A stretch of DNA of 14,660 nt from Phosphoribacter sp964647395 (GTDB lineage: Bacteria; Actinomycetota; Actinomycetes; Actinomycetales; Dermatophilaceae). The position numbers and the translations under genes were made by a program. The notes beneath the pieces were generated by a model. That model ran no database searches. It worked only from the letters and a program-made list of their open reading frames with translations, and was not told the origin of the DNA. Shown here piece after piece: positions 8,207 through 14,660 of this stretch. How positions within the stretch are numbered: position 1 is the first letter of the stretch; every line of letters starts with the position of its first letter. The stretch spans positions 1 through 14,660 of the forward strand of contig CAZYHR010000079.1 in the NCBI GenBank assembly GCA_964647395.1, in the 5' to 3' direction.

Positions 8207-9757
8207 ATGCGCGCGTCAGCCGGGCCGGCCCGAGCGGGTCCCTGGCTACTCACCGCGGCAGCGGCGCTGCTGCCCTCGCTGCTGGCCTATCCCTGGCTGA
8301 CCCGCGACCACGATGCGGCGACCTACGGGATCATCGCCCAGGGCATCGTCCAGGGCGAGTGGCCCTACTCCTACGCCTTCGACCACAAACCGGTCGCCCT
8401 CTACCTGCCGTATGCCGTCGCCCTCGCCACCGTGGGCACCTGGCACGCGCTGCGCGTGCTGGGCATCGTCCTGCTGCTCGGCATCGGGATCCTCGTGCAC
8501 CGGCTCGCACGCCGTTGGGGCCTGACGCCCTGGTGGGCCGCTTCGGCCGGCGCCGCGACCACGCTGGGCTCACTGGCGCTGGGCGGGCTGGCGCCGATGA
8601 GCGAACTGGTCGTCAACGGCTATCTGCTCGGCGCCGCGCTCGTCCTGGCCCGGGGCGGCCCGCTGTCGCCGCGCCGGGTCGGCGTGGTGGCGGCGCTGAC
8701 CGCCCTGGTGCTGCAGACCAACTACCTGGCTCTGCCGCAGGCCGGCATCCTGGTCATCGCTGCCGGGTGGCGGTGCCCCGATCGCCGACGCGCGGTGCTC
8801 GTCGCGGCTGGGTCGGCGGCCGTGGTGTCGGCGCTGGTCCTGCTCCCGGTGCTGCTGCTCTCGGATCTCGGCGACTATTTCCGGCTGCAGCTGGGGTTCC
8901 TCAGCGGCTACGGCCCGACGGCCGACGGCCGGGTCGGCGCCGACCTGGGGCTGCCGTTGCCGGTCCGGCTGGGCCGGGCCCTGGCGGTGCTGGCCGGCCC
9001 GCTGGTGGTCTGCGCGGTGGCCCTCGTCCGGCGGTCCCGATCGGGCGTCCCGGTGCCGCTGCGGGCCCGGCTGCGCGCCGCCCGGGTCGCCGGGCCGGCC
9101 GGGGACCTGCCGCTCCTGCTCACCGCGGCACTGGCGCTCGCCGGCCTGGTGGCGGCGCTGGCCAACCTGCGCCTGTTCCCCCACTACCAGCTGCTCGTCG
9201 TGCCCTGGCTGTGTCTGGCGCTCGGCCTCGCGGTCGCCGGGCCGGCCCCCGGGGTGCGCAATCCGGGAGATGGCCCGGCCGGACGGGTCCCCGGGCGCCG
9301 GTGGTTGCGGCGGAGCGCCGTCGCGGCCCTGGTATGGCTCGCGCTGCTGGGCCCCGCGACGCAGGTCGAGCCGCTGCAACTCGGCGTCCGCGGGCACGTC
9401 CGCGAACTGGGCCTGGGCACCGGGTGGGAGGACTCGACCGCGGCAGTGGTCCGGGCCACCCAGGCCCTGGCCCCGCCCGGGTCGGTGATCTTCACCGAGA
9501 GCCCGTGGCTGTACTACTACACCGGGCTGCGCCCGGCCACCCGGTTCTTCTTCTACGACTACCACCTCGACGACGCGACGGCGCGCAGCGTCGGGACCAC
9601 CCGCGCGCAGCAGCAGCAGGTCGTGGCCGACGCGCGACCGGTCGTCGTCGCGGTCTATCCGGGGGTGGACGCGACGTTCATCCAGGACTATCTGGCGGCG
9701 CACTGCGTCGAGCACGCTCGTCCGGCCCCGGCGGTGGTCTACCGCTGCCCCGGCTAG
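8207..9757 (+). CDS. Multi-pass membrane glycosyltransferase, GT-C fold (ArnT/PMT-like)
   Basis: A 516-residue protein with an N-terminal membrane segment (about 13-30) followed at once by an acidic extracellular loop, TRDHDAATYG (32-41), then FDHKPVALYLPYA (58-70). This pattern of Asp after TM1 and a DHKP motif is typical of GT-C transferases that use polyprenyl-phosphate sugars (PMT/ArnT/RgtA-like families). Several further hydrophobic helices fill residues 73-345. After a last helix near 365-382, the final 130 residues are soluble-looking and probably outside the membrane. GGAGG at 8196-8200 is 6 nt before the ATG. It has no glycan-cluster neighbours, so donor and acceptor cannot be told. 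Cell-envelope glycan or protein mannosylation roles are possible. The family call is good; the substrate is unknown. Confidence 0.75.
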   Translation: MRASAGPARAGPWLLTAAAALLPSLLAYPWLTRDHDAATYGIIAQGIVQGEWPYSYAFDHKPVALYLPYAVALATVGTWHALRVLGIVLLLGIGILVHRLARRWGLTPWWAASAGAATTLGSLALGGLAPMSELVVNGYLLGAALVLARGGPLSPRRVGVVAALTALVLQTNYLALPQAGILVIAAGWRCPDRRRAVLVAAGSAAVVSALVLLPVLLLSDLGDYFRLQLGFLSGYGPTADGRVGADLGLPLPVRLGRALAVLAGPLVVCAVALVRRSRSGVPVPLRARLRAARVAGPAGDLPLLLTAALALAGLVAALANLRLFPHYQLLVVPWLCLALGLAVAGPAPGVRNPGDGPAGRVPGRRWLRRSAVAALVWLALLGPATQVEPLQLGVRGHVRELGLGTGWEDSTAAVVRATQALAPPGSVIFTESPWLYYYTGLRPATRFFFYDYHLDDATARSVGTTRAQQQQVVADARPVVVAVYPGVDATFIQDYLAAHCVEHARPAPAVVYRCPG

Positions 9758-9769
9758 CCCGGCCGGGCT
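9756..9769. terminator. Short palindrome between convergent genes, possible bidirectional terminator
   Basis: agcccggccgggct is a perfect 14-bp palindrome (5-bp arms, 4-nt loop) overlapping the stop codon of the glycosyltransferase gene and lying 19 nt beyond the stop of the convergent CNNM gene. There is no T-tract on either side. Placement supports the call, but the stem is short. Confidence 0.4.
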
Positions 9770-9788
9770 CGGGCCGACCGGGTGCCGC

Positions 9789-10829
9789 TCACCGCTGCGA
9801 CGCGTCGTTGACCTCGCCGACCAGTTCCTCGATGACGTCCTCGAGGAACACCACGCCGGTGATCGTGCCGGACTGCTCGACCACCCGCGCCAGGTGGCTG
9901 CCGGTGCGCTGCATCGTCGCCAGCACGTCCTCGACCTCGTCCGCGGGACGCACCGTGGCCAGCCGGCGCACCCGCTTGCGGGCCAGCGGCTGCTCGTGCC
10001 GGTGGTCGTCGGCGTAGAGGATGTCCTTGAGGTGGACGTAGCCGCTGACCACCCCCTCGCCGTCGAGGAACGGATAGCGGGAGAAGCCGGTGCGAGCCAC
10101 GAGCCGCTCGATGTCGGCCGGCGTGACGCCGTCGGTCACCGTGACCAGCCGGTCGACCGGCACCGCGACGTCGGCGGCCAACTTGTCGGAGAACTCCAGA
10201 GCCGAGCGCACCAGGCCCTGCCGGGTCTCCTCGAGCAGCCCCTCCCGGGTGCTCTCGGCGACGATGTGCGCCACCTCGTCGGCGGTGAACGCCGAGGCGA
10301 TCTCGTCGCGCGGTTCGATCCGGAAGAGCACCCGCACGAGGGCCTTGGCGATCCACTCCATGACCGCGACGAAGGGACGCAACACCCGGGAGACGAACAA
10401 CAGCGCCGGCACCAGCACCAGGGCCGCGCGCTCCGGGGTGGCCAGGGCCAGGTTCTTGGGGATCATCTCGGCGCCCACGACGTGCAGGTAGACGACCACG
10501 AGCAGGGCCCCGGCCAGCGACAGCGCGTCGACCCAGATCGGGCCGAGCGGCAGCAGCGCGGCATACGGCCGGAGGATCTCGTGCAGCGCCGCCTCGGCCA
10601 GGGCACCCAGCCCCACCGAGCACACCGTGATGCCCAGCTGGGCGGTGGCCAGCATCGACCCCATCTGCTCCAGCGCCTGCAGGCAGATCGCCGCCCGATG
10701 GCTGCCCTGCTCGGCCAGCGGCTCGAGGGTCGAGCGCCGCGCCGCCATGGCCGCGAACTCGGCCCCGACGAAGAAGGCGTTGCCGACCAACAGCAGCAGC
10801 GACACCCACAGGGCGGTCGCGTGACTCAT
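9789..10829 (-). CDS. CNNM/CBS-domain membrane protein (CorB/hemolysin-C-like family), short form
   Basis: A 346-residue protein with a DUF21/CNNM membrane domain: TM1 about 7-29 with FVGAEFAAMAARR, AAQLGITVCSVGLGALAEAAL-type second helix (about 60-80), third helix about 97-118, the family motif GAEMIPKNLALA (118-129) and a fourth helix about 133-150. A CBS pair follows (about 195-342), with the typical FLEDVIEELVGEVND ending. It stops there and lacks the CorC/HlyC transporter-associated domain that its upstream paralogue has. CNNM proteins are linked to Mg2+ (or other divalent ion) export or homeostasis; the old name hemolysin is misleading. The ATG overlaps the preceding stop by 4 nt (ATGA), so translation is coupled, and the two may form a heterodimer (inference). 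A longer upstream reading has no family similarity. Confidence 0.9.
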   Translation of the reverse strand: MSHATALWVSLLLLVGNAFFVGAEFAAMAARRSTLEPLAEQGSHRAAICLQALEQMGSMLATAQLGITVCSVGLGALAEAALHEILRPYAALLPLGPIWVDALSLAGALLVVVYLHVVGAEMIPKNLALATPERAALVLVPALLFVSRVLRPFVAVMEWIAKALVRVLFRIEPRDEIASAFTADEVAHIVAESTREGLLEETRQGLVRSALEFSDKLAADVAVPVDRLVTVTDGVTPADIERLVARTGFSRYPFLDGEGVVSGYVHLKDILYADDHRHEQPLARKRVRRLATVRPADEVEDVLATMQRTGSHLARVVEQSGTITGVVFLEDVIEELVGEVNDASQR

Positions 10830-12142
10830 GGCGCCCGCCCCGGGTCCGGCGCCGCCGGGTGACTCAGCTGCACCCGCGCGACCCGCCGGCCCTCCATGCG
10901 GCTCACGGTGAGCACCCAGCCGCCGGCCTCGACCCGGTCGCCGACCTGCGGGATGCGGCCGAGGGCGGCCATGACGAACCCACCGAGGGTCTCGTATGCC
11001 GCGCCGTCCGGCACCGGGGCCAGCAGTCGCACCCGCACCTCGTCCGGCCGCCACAGGCCCGGCACCGACCAGCTGCCGTCGGGCAGCCGCCGGGCCACCA
11101 GGCGCTGCCGGTCGTGCTCGTCGTCGACCTCGCCGACGATCTCCTCGACGACGTCCTCCAGCGTGACGATCCCGGACGTCCCGCCGTACTCGTCGACCAC
11201 GACGGCCAGCTGTAGCCCGGAGGCCCGCAGCTCACGCAGCAGGGCGTCCAGGCGCATCGTCTCGGGCACCACCGTCTGGCGGACCATGAGCGCCGACGCC
11301 GGCACGTCGGGGCGCCGCTCCTGGGGCACGGCGACCGCGCGCTTGACGTGGATCACCCCGTCGATGTCGTCCCAGTCGTCGCCGACCACCGGAAAGCGCG
11401 AGTGCCCCGTCGAGCGGGCCAGCCGGATGACATCCTCGGCGCTGGCGGTCCGCTCGACGGCGTGCGCCCGCACCCGCGGGGTCATGACGTCAGCGGCGGT
11501 GCGCTCGGGCAGCACGAGCGAGCGGGTCAGCCGCTCGGCGGTCGCCAGTTCGAGGGTGCCCACCTCGGCGGAGCGCCGCACCAGGCTGGCCAGCTCCTGC
11601 GCGGTGCGCGCGCCGGAGAGCTCCTCCTGCGGCTCGACCCGCACCAGGCGCAGGGCGGCGTTCGCCGAGCCGTTGAGCAGCAGGATGAGCGGCCGGGCCA
11701 GCAGCTCGAAGACCCGCACCGGCAGGGCCACCACCTTGGCCGTCGCCAGCGGTGCGGAGATGCCGAGGAACTGCGGCAACAGCTCGCCGAACACCATGGA
11801 GAAGACGGTGACCAGCACGAGCGCGAGCGGCGTGGCGATCGACTCCACGGTGGACGCCGGGGCCACCCCGTCCAGGGCCCCGGCCAGCAGCCGCCCGATC
11901 GAGGGCTGCGCGAGATAGCCGACCAGCAGGGTCGTCACGGTGATGCCGACCTGGGCCGCCGACAGCTGGGTCGAGAGCCGGCGCAGCGAGGGCAGCACCG
12001 AGCGGGCTCGGCCATCTCCTCGGTCGACGGCCTGCTGCACCGTGGGACGGTCGAGCGCGACCAGCGAGAACTCGGTCGCGACGAAGACGGCCGTGCCGAC
12101 GGTCAGCAGCACCGCGGCGAGCACGAGCAGCCATTCGCCCAT
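10826..12142 (-). CDS. CNNM/CBS-domain membrane protein with CorC/HlyC C-terminal domain
   Basis: 438 residues. The CNNM domain starts with TM1 (about 4-27, VFVATEFSLVALDR), then AAQVGITVTTLLVGYLA and a third helix. The usual E-x-x-PK-x-LA motif reads GELLPQFLGIS here, so the conserved Lys is Gln. The CBS pair (about 217-345) includes TAADVMTPR and VDEYGGTSGIVTLEDVVEEIVGEVDDE. The C-terminal CorC/HlyC domain (about 360-430) contains WSVPGLWRPDEV and GGFVMAALGRIPQVGD. The likely role is divalent cation (Mg2+) transport or its regulation at the plasma membrane, with CBS domains sensing ATP/Mg2+ in studied relatives. The ATG at 12142 has no Shine-Dalgarno; a TAGGGT -10 box ends 9 nt upstream, suggesting a near-leaderless transcript. 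It overlaps its downstream paralogue by 4 nt. Confidence 0.92.
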   Translation of the reverse strand: MGEWLLVLAAVLLTVGTAVFVATEFSLVALDRPTVQQAVDRGDGRARSVLPSLRRLSTQLSAAQVGITVTTLLVGYLAQPSIGRLLAGALDGVAPASTVESIATPLALVLVTVFSMVFGELLPQFLGISAPLATAKVVALPVRVFELLARPLILLLNGSANAALRLVRVEPQEELSGARTAQELASLVRRSAEVGTLELATAERLTRSLVLPERTAADVMTPRVRAHAVERTASAEDVIRLARSTGHSRFPVVGDDWDDIDGVIHVKRAVAVPQERRPDVPASALMVRQTVVPETMRLDALLRELRASGLQLAVVVDEYGGTSGIVTLEDVVEEIVGEVDDEHDRQRLVARRLPDGSWSVPGLWRPDEVRVRLLAPVPDGAAYETLGGFVMAALGRIPQVGDRVEAGGWVLTVSRMEGRRVARVQLSHPAAPDPGRAP

Positions 12143-12151
12143 AGTGCGATC

Positions 12152-12157
12152 ACCCTA
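12152..12157 (-). promoter_or_regulatory. Probable -10 box (TAGGGT) of the CNNM gene pair
   Basis: TAGGGT on the minus strand matches TAnnnT and ends 9 nt before the ATG at 12142, so the mRNA would have a leader of only about 0-3 nt. No -35 element is recognisable. The rest of the divergent gap (12143-12301) shows no other convincing promoter for the plus-strand ABC genes. Confidence 0.4.
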
Positions 12158-12301
12158 GACCGTGCACCGGCCTCCGGGTCTGCCCTGAGCCGACCCTGAG
12201 TCCGACCCCCGGATCGGCCGCCCCGACGCGCGGTGCCGGCTCATCCTTGATTGAGTAGGGGTCATGAGCTCACCGACTCAGCACCGACCAGGAGCAGCGA
12301 C

Positions 12302-13459
12302 ATGACCGCCCTCGCCGCCGAGGCGCGCCCCGGCCTGCCCATCGAGGTCCACGGACTGACCAAGCGCTTCGGCTCCTTCCTCGCCGTCGACGACCTGGAG
12401 TTCTCCGTCGCCCCGGGCCGGATCACCGGCTTCCTGGGCCCCAACGGGGCCGGCAAGACGACGACCCTGCGGATGCTCCTCGGCCTGATCCACCCCACCT
12501 CGGGCACGGCGACGATCGGGGGCACGGCATACCGTGACCTGCGCCAGCCGCTGCACAGCGTGGGCGCCGCGCTGGAGGCGACCAACTTCCATCCCGGCCG
12601 CAGCGGCCGGGACCACCTGCGCGTCCTGTGTGATGCCGCCGGCATCCCGCACGCTCGGGCCGACGAGTTGCTCGAGCAGGTCGGCATCCCCGAGGCGGCC
12701 CGCCGGCGCGCCGGGGCCTACTCGATGGGCATGCGGCAGCGCCTCGGCCTCGCGGCCGCACTGCTGGGCGACCCGCAGGTGCTCATCCTGGACGAGCCGG
12801 CCAACGGCCTGGACCCGGAGGGCATCCGCTGGCTGCGCGGCTTCCTGCGCCACCTGGCCGGGACCGGTAAGACGATCCTCGTCTCCAGCCATCTGCTCTG
12901 GGAGGTCGAGCAGACCGTCGACGACGTGGTCATCATCGCCAACGGCCGCAAGGTCGCCCAGGGCGCCATCGCCCAGCTGCGCGGCGAGCCGAACACGCTG
13001 GTGCGCTCGACCGACCCGGAGGGGCTGCGCAGCGCGTTGCTCATCGGCGGGATGGTCGGCGAGCCGCAGCCGGACGAGGCCCTGGTCATCAAGTCCGGCG
13101 ACCTGGCCCGGATCGGCCAGCTGGCCTTCCGCGGCGGCGTGCCGGTCACCGAGCTGCGGGCCATGTCCAGCGACCTCGAGGCGCTCTACTTCCGGCTCAC
13201 CGAGGCACCCGACCACCGCAACCGCAACCTCACCCCCGAGGGTCAGGCCGCGGCCGGCCTGTCGCACGTCGGCACCCCCGCGGGTCCGCCGCACGGCGAC
13301 GGGACCGGGATGCCGTCCGGCACCGCCCCGCCCGGCACCGCCCCGCCCGACACCGCCCCGGACGGGCCGGGGCCGCAGCCGGACCAGGGGCCGCCGGCCC
13401 CCATCGGCGCGCCGCGCCAGCCGGGCGCCGGCCCGGACGAGCAGGAGGGTCACCGATGA
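12302..13459 (+). CDS. ABC transporter ATP-binding protein with Pro-rich C-terminal tail
   Basis: A 385-residue ATPase of the DrrA/bacitracin-export-like class that powers the permease encoded next. It shows Walker A GPNGAGKT (46-53), the Q-loop region with ALEATNFHPGRSG (90-102), signature YSMGMRQRLGLA (140-151), Walker B VLILDEPANGLDPEG (160-174) and the H-loop SSHLL (His 197). The nucleotide-binding domain ends near 230. A C-terminal extension to about 317 is common in this class. The last 68 residues are a Pro/Gly/Ala-rich disordered tail with a GTAPP repeat. The start is ATG 12302, with AGGAG at 12290-12294, 7 nt away; an in-frame TTG at 12251 has no such support. The stop overlaps the permease start (ATGA). 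Substrate unknown: drug, peptide or lipid export are all possible. Confidence 0.93.
   Translation: MTALAAEARPGLPIEVHGLTKRFGSFLAVDDLEFSVAPGRITGFLGPNGAGKTTTLRMLLGLIHPTSGTATIGGTAYRDLRQPLHSVGAALEATNFHPGRSGRDHLRVLCDAAGIPHARADELLEQVGIPEAARRRAGAYSMGMRQRLGLAAALLGDPQVLILDEPANGLDPEGIRWLRGFLRHLAGTGKTILVSSHLLWEVEQTVDDVVIIANGRKVAQGAIAQLRGEPNTLVRSTDPEGLRSALLIGGMVGEPQPDEALVIKSGDLARIGQLAFRGGVPVTELRAMSSDLEALYFRLTEAPDHRNRNLTPEGQAAAGLSHVGTPAGPPHGDGTGMPSGTAPPGTAPPDTAPDGPGPQPDQGPPAPIGAPRQPGAGPDEQEGHR
13319..13362 (+). repeat. 15-bp tandem repeat in the ABC ATPase tail
   Basis: Two identical 15-bp units ggcaccgccccgccc (13319-13333, 13334-13348) and a degenerate third (13349-13362) encode GTAPP-GTAPP-DTAPD. They lie in the disordered tail and probably arose by slippage; copy number may vary between strains. 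Confidence 0.85.
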
Positions 13460-14253
13460 TCGCCACGATCCGCGCCGAGTTGCGCAAGTTCTTCACCACC
13501 CGGATGTGGTGGGGCATGGCGATCGGCGTCGCGGTCGCGGCCGTCCCCTTCGCCGTGACCTTCGCGCTGCTGGCCGGCTTCGAGTTCGCGCCCGGCCAGC
13601 GCTCCCCCGGCCTGGACGACCCGGCCACCGTCCGCGGCATCTACACCAGCGGCCTGCAGATCGCCTATCTGCTGACGCTGGCGATCGGCGTCATGATGAT
13701 CGGCTCCGAGTACCGCCACAAGACGATCACCAGCACCTTCCTGGCCACCCCCAAGCGGCTGCGGGTCATGGGTGCCAAGGTGGTGGCGCTGCTGGTCATC
13801 GGCGGGTTCTACGGGTTGATCTCGATGCTCGCCTCGGTGGTCAGCGGCGGGGCGGTCATCGTCATCAAGGGCTTCTCGCCGTTCCCGGACGCCTCGGTGC
13901 TGCGCACCCTCGTCCTGGGCCTGCTCGTGCTGGGCCTGTGGGCGCTCATCGGACTGGGCGCCGGCATCCTCATCCCCAACCAGATCGCCGCCCTGCTCAT
14001 CGCCGTCGGTGTGGCCTGGATCGTCGAACCGATCGCCGGGCTCGTGCTGCGCTTCTGGGACTGGGGCGAGCAGGTCGCGATGTACCTGCCGACGTCGGCG
14101 ACCCAGGCGATGATGGCCACGCCGTCGACCGGGATGGACGCCAACCCGGTCCAGTCCCTGCTGTGGTGGCAGGGGTCGCTCGTGCTGGTGGCCTACGCCG
14201 CCGTCATGGCGATCATCGGCTCGATCCTCACCAACCGGCGCGACATCGCCTGA
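13456..14253 (+). CDS. ABC-2 type transporter permease
   Basis: A 265-residue integral membrane protein forming the channel for the ATPase encoded just upstream. It has a short cytosolic N terminus (MIATIRAELRKFFTTRMWW) and about six hydrophobic helices, near 20-42, 68-82, 108-132, 150-168, 174-196 and 238-256. IGSEYRHKTITSTFLATPKR (82-101) is the cytosolic coupling-helix region typical of ABC-2/NatB-like permeases in actinobacteria. The ATG overlaps the ATPase stop by 4 nt, with GGAGGG at 13443-13448, so the two are co-translated. A strong hairpin follows 20 nt after the stop. The substrate cannot be read from the sequence. Confidence 0.9.
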   Translation: MIATIRAELRKFFTTRMWWGMAIGVAVAAVPFAVTFALLAGFEFAPGQRSPGLDDPATVRGIYTSGLQIAYLLTLAIGVMMIGSEYRHKTITSTFLATPKRLRVMGAKVVALLVIGGFYGLISMLASVVSGGAVIVIKGFSPFPDASVLRTLVLGLLVLGLWALIGLGAGILIPNQIAALLIAVGVAWIVEPIAGLVLRFWDWGEQVAMYLPTSATQAMMATPSTGMDANPVQSLLWWQGSLVLVAYAAVMAIIGSILTNRRDIA

Positions 14254-14273
14254 CCGCCCGCCCACCCGTGCCG

Positions 14274-14315
14274 ACCGGTATGCCGCGCACCCCCCGGGGG
14301 GCGCGGCATACCGGT
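14274..14315 (+). terminator. Perfect 15-bp stem hairpin ending the ABC operon
   Basis: Arms accggtatgccgcgc (14274-14288) and gcgcggcataccggt (14301-14315) are perfectly complementary. The 12-nt spacer can itself pair C-run to G-run, lengthening the stem. It begins 20 nt after the permease stop. There is no T-tract, as usual for actinobacterial terminators. Each arm contains the octamer that recurs throughout the window. Confidence 0.85.
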
Positions 14316-14350
14316 GTCCGTACCTGGACCCGCGCACTCATCCCGGACGG

Positions 14351-14356
14351 TAGGCT
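14351..14356 (+). promoter_or_regulatory. Possible -10 box (TAGGCT) for kgd
   Basis: TAGGCT in the 191-nt gap upstream of kgd is identical to the -10 proposed for the lys/thr operon and would give a leader of roughly 80 nt. No clear -35 is present. This is a candidate only. Confidence 0.35.
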
Positions 14357-14444
14357 GACCCTCGACCGGGCCGCTCTGTCGTGCCCCGCGGCCGCACCCC
14401 CGGCGTCATCGTCGACGTGAGTGAAAGAGAGAGGCGAGGCACCC

Positions 14445-14660
14445 GTGCCAGACCAGGGCAAGCCTGACAACCCGATCGCCGCCTTCGGCCCCAACGAGTG
14501 GCTGGTGGACGACCTCTACGAGCAGTACCAGCAGGACAAGAACTCCGTCGATCGGGCCTGGTGGGACTTCTTCGCCGACTATCAGCCGGACCACTCCGCC
14601 CGGGCCGGCAACGGCGGCAACGGCGGTGCCCGAGGTGCCGCGCGCGCGGCGGCGCCGACC
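14445..14660 (+). CDS. kgd: Multifunctional 2-oxoglutarate dehydrogenase/decarboxylase E1 (5' end only)
   Basis: The first 72 codons run to the window edge. FGPNEWLVDDLYEQYQQDKN followed by VDRAWWDFFADYQPD is the conserved N-terminal peripheral segment of actinobacterial SucA/OdhA/Kgd, the large TCA-cycle enzyme that fuses an E2-like acyltransferase part to a thiamine-diphosphate E1 part. After it comes the usual low-complexity linker, here Gly/Asn/Ala/Arg-rich (AGNGGNGGARGAARAAA). The GTG start at 14445 has a purine-rich GAGGCGAGG ending 5 nt upstream. An upstream GTG near 14418 is in another frame. The catalytic domains lie outside the window, so the assignment rests on the N terminus alone, which is distinctive. 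Confidence 0.9.
   Translation, partial: MPDQGKPDNPIAAFGPNEWLVDDLYEQYQQDKNSVDRAWWDFFADYQPDHSARAGNGGNGGARGAARAAAPT

Noticed and set aside
9754..12134. Minus-strand frames 9754-10809 and 11490-12134 and the plus-strand frame 10896-11918 over the CNNM genes
   Set aside because: They are out-of-frame shadows of two clearly identified CNNM/CBS proteins.
12251..12301. TTG 12251 as start of the ABC ATPase
   Set aside because: It lacks a Shine-Dalgarno, whereas ATG 12302 has AGGAG 7 nt upstream and gives a normal N terminus.

Overview
The window is about 72% G+C and reads as ordinary chromosome of a high-GC actinobacterium. The gene order lysA-hom-thrC-thrB-rho, a Kgd-type 2-oxoglutarate dehydrogenase, possible leaderless promoters with TAnnnT -10 boxes, and GTG starts all fit. 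The codon style suggests Micrococcales, perhaps Intrasporangiaceae, but that placement is an impression and not a proof.

Layout. Positions 1-1681 (minus) carry rho, cut by the window edge at its 3' end. Positions 1682-1993 are a non-coding gap with a long hairpin behind thrB and a likely rho promoter and leader. Positions 1994-8015 (minus) are a tightly packed run of six genes, in transcription order: a stand-alone CheY-like receiver protein, an arginyl-tRNA-synthetase-like protein that lacks the catalytic core, lysA, hom, thrC and thrB. Junctions are -4, +3, +49, +1 and +6 nt, so this is probably one operon for the lysine and threonine branches of the aspartate pathway. A divergent tRNA-Arg(CCG) gene (8108-8182, plus) sits directly upstream and is followed by a lone GT-C-type membrane glycosyltransferase (8207-9757, plus). 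Convergent to it is a two-gene minus-strand unit of CNNM/CBS membrane proteins (9789-12142) with a 4-nt overlap. Divergent from that is a two-gene ABC exporter (ATPase 12302-13459, permease 13456-14253), closed by a very strong hairpin. The last 216 bases are the 5' end of kgd (sucA/odhA-like).

How the genes work together. Hom, ThrB and ThrC make threonine from aspartate semialdehyde, and LysA makes lysine from meso-diaminopimelate. The receiver and the ArgRS-like protein lead the operon and may be regulatory; this is inference. The ArgRS remnant recalls the argS-lysA pairing known in corynebacteria. Its position beside a tRNA-Arg gene is notable.

Main points for a second look. (1) Inside the ACT-domain part of hom, positions 4195-4229 consist of T6 followed by a 28/29 match to the Illumina P5 oligonucleotide, so the assembled gene is probably chimeric there. 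(2) The ArgRS-like protein keeps both tRNA-binding ends but has lost the HIGH/KMSKS core. (3) The octamer CGGCATAC/GTATGCCG occurs 11 times, where about 0.5 is expected from composition. (4) The thrB-rho hairpin presents a four-run G-quadruplex motif in its loop. I found no CRISPR array, insertion sequence, phage or defence genes. The window is mostly conserved housekeeping sequence.
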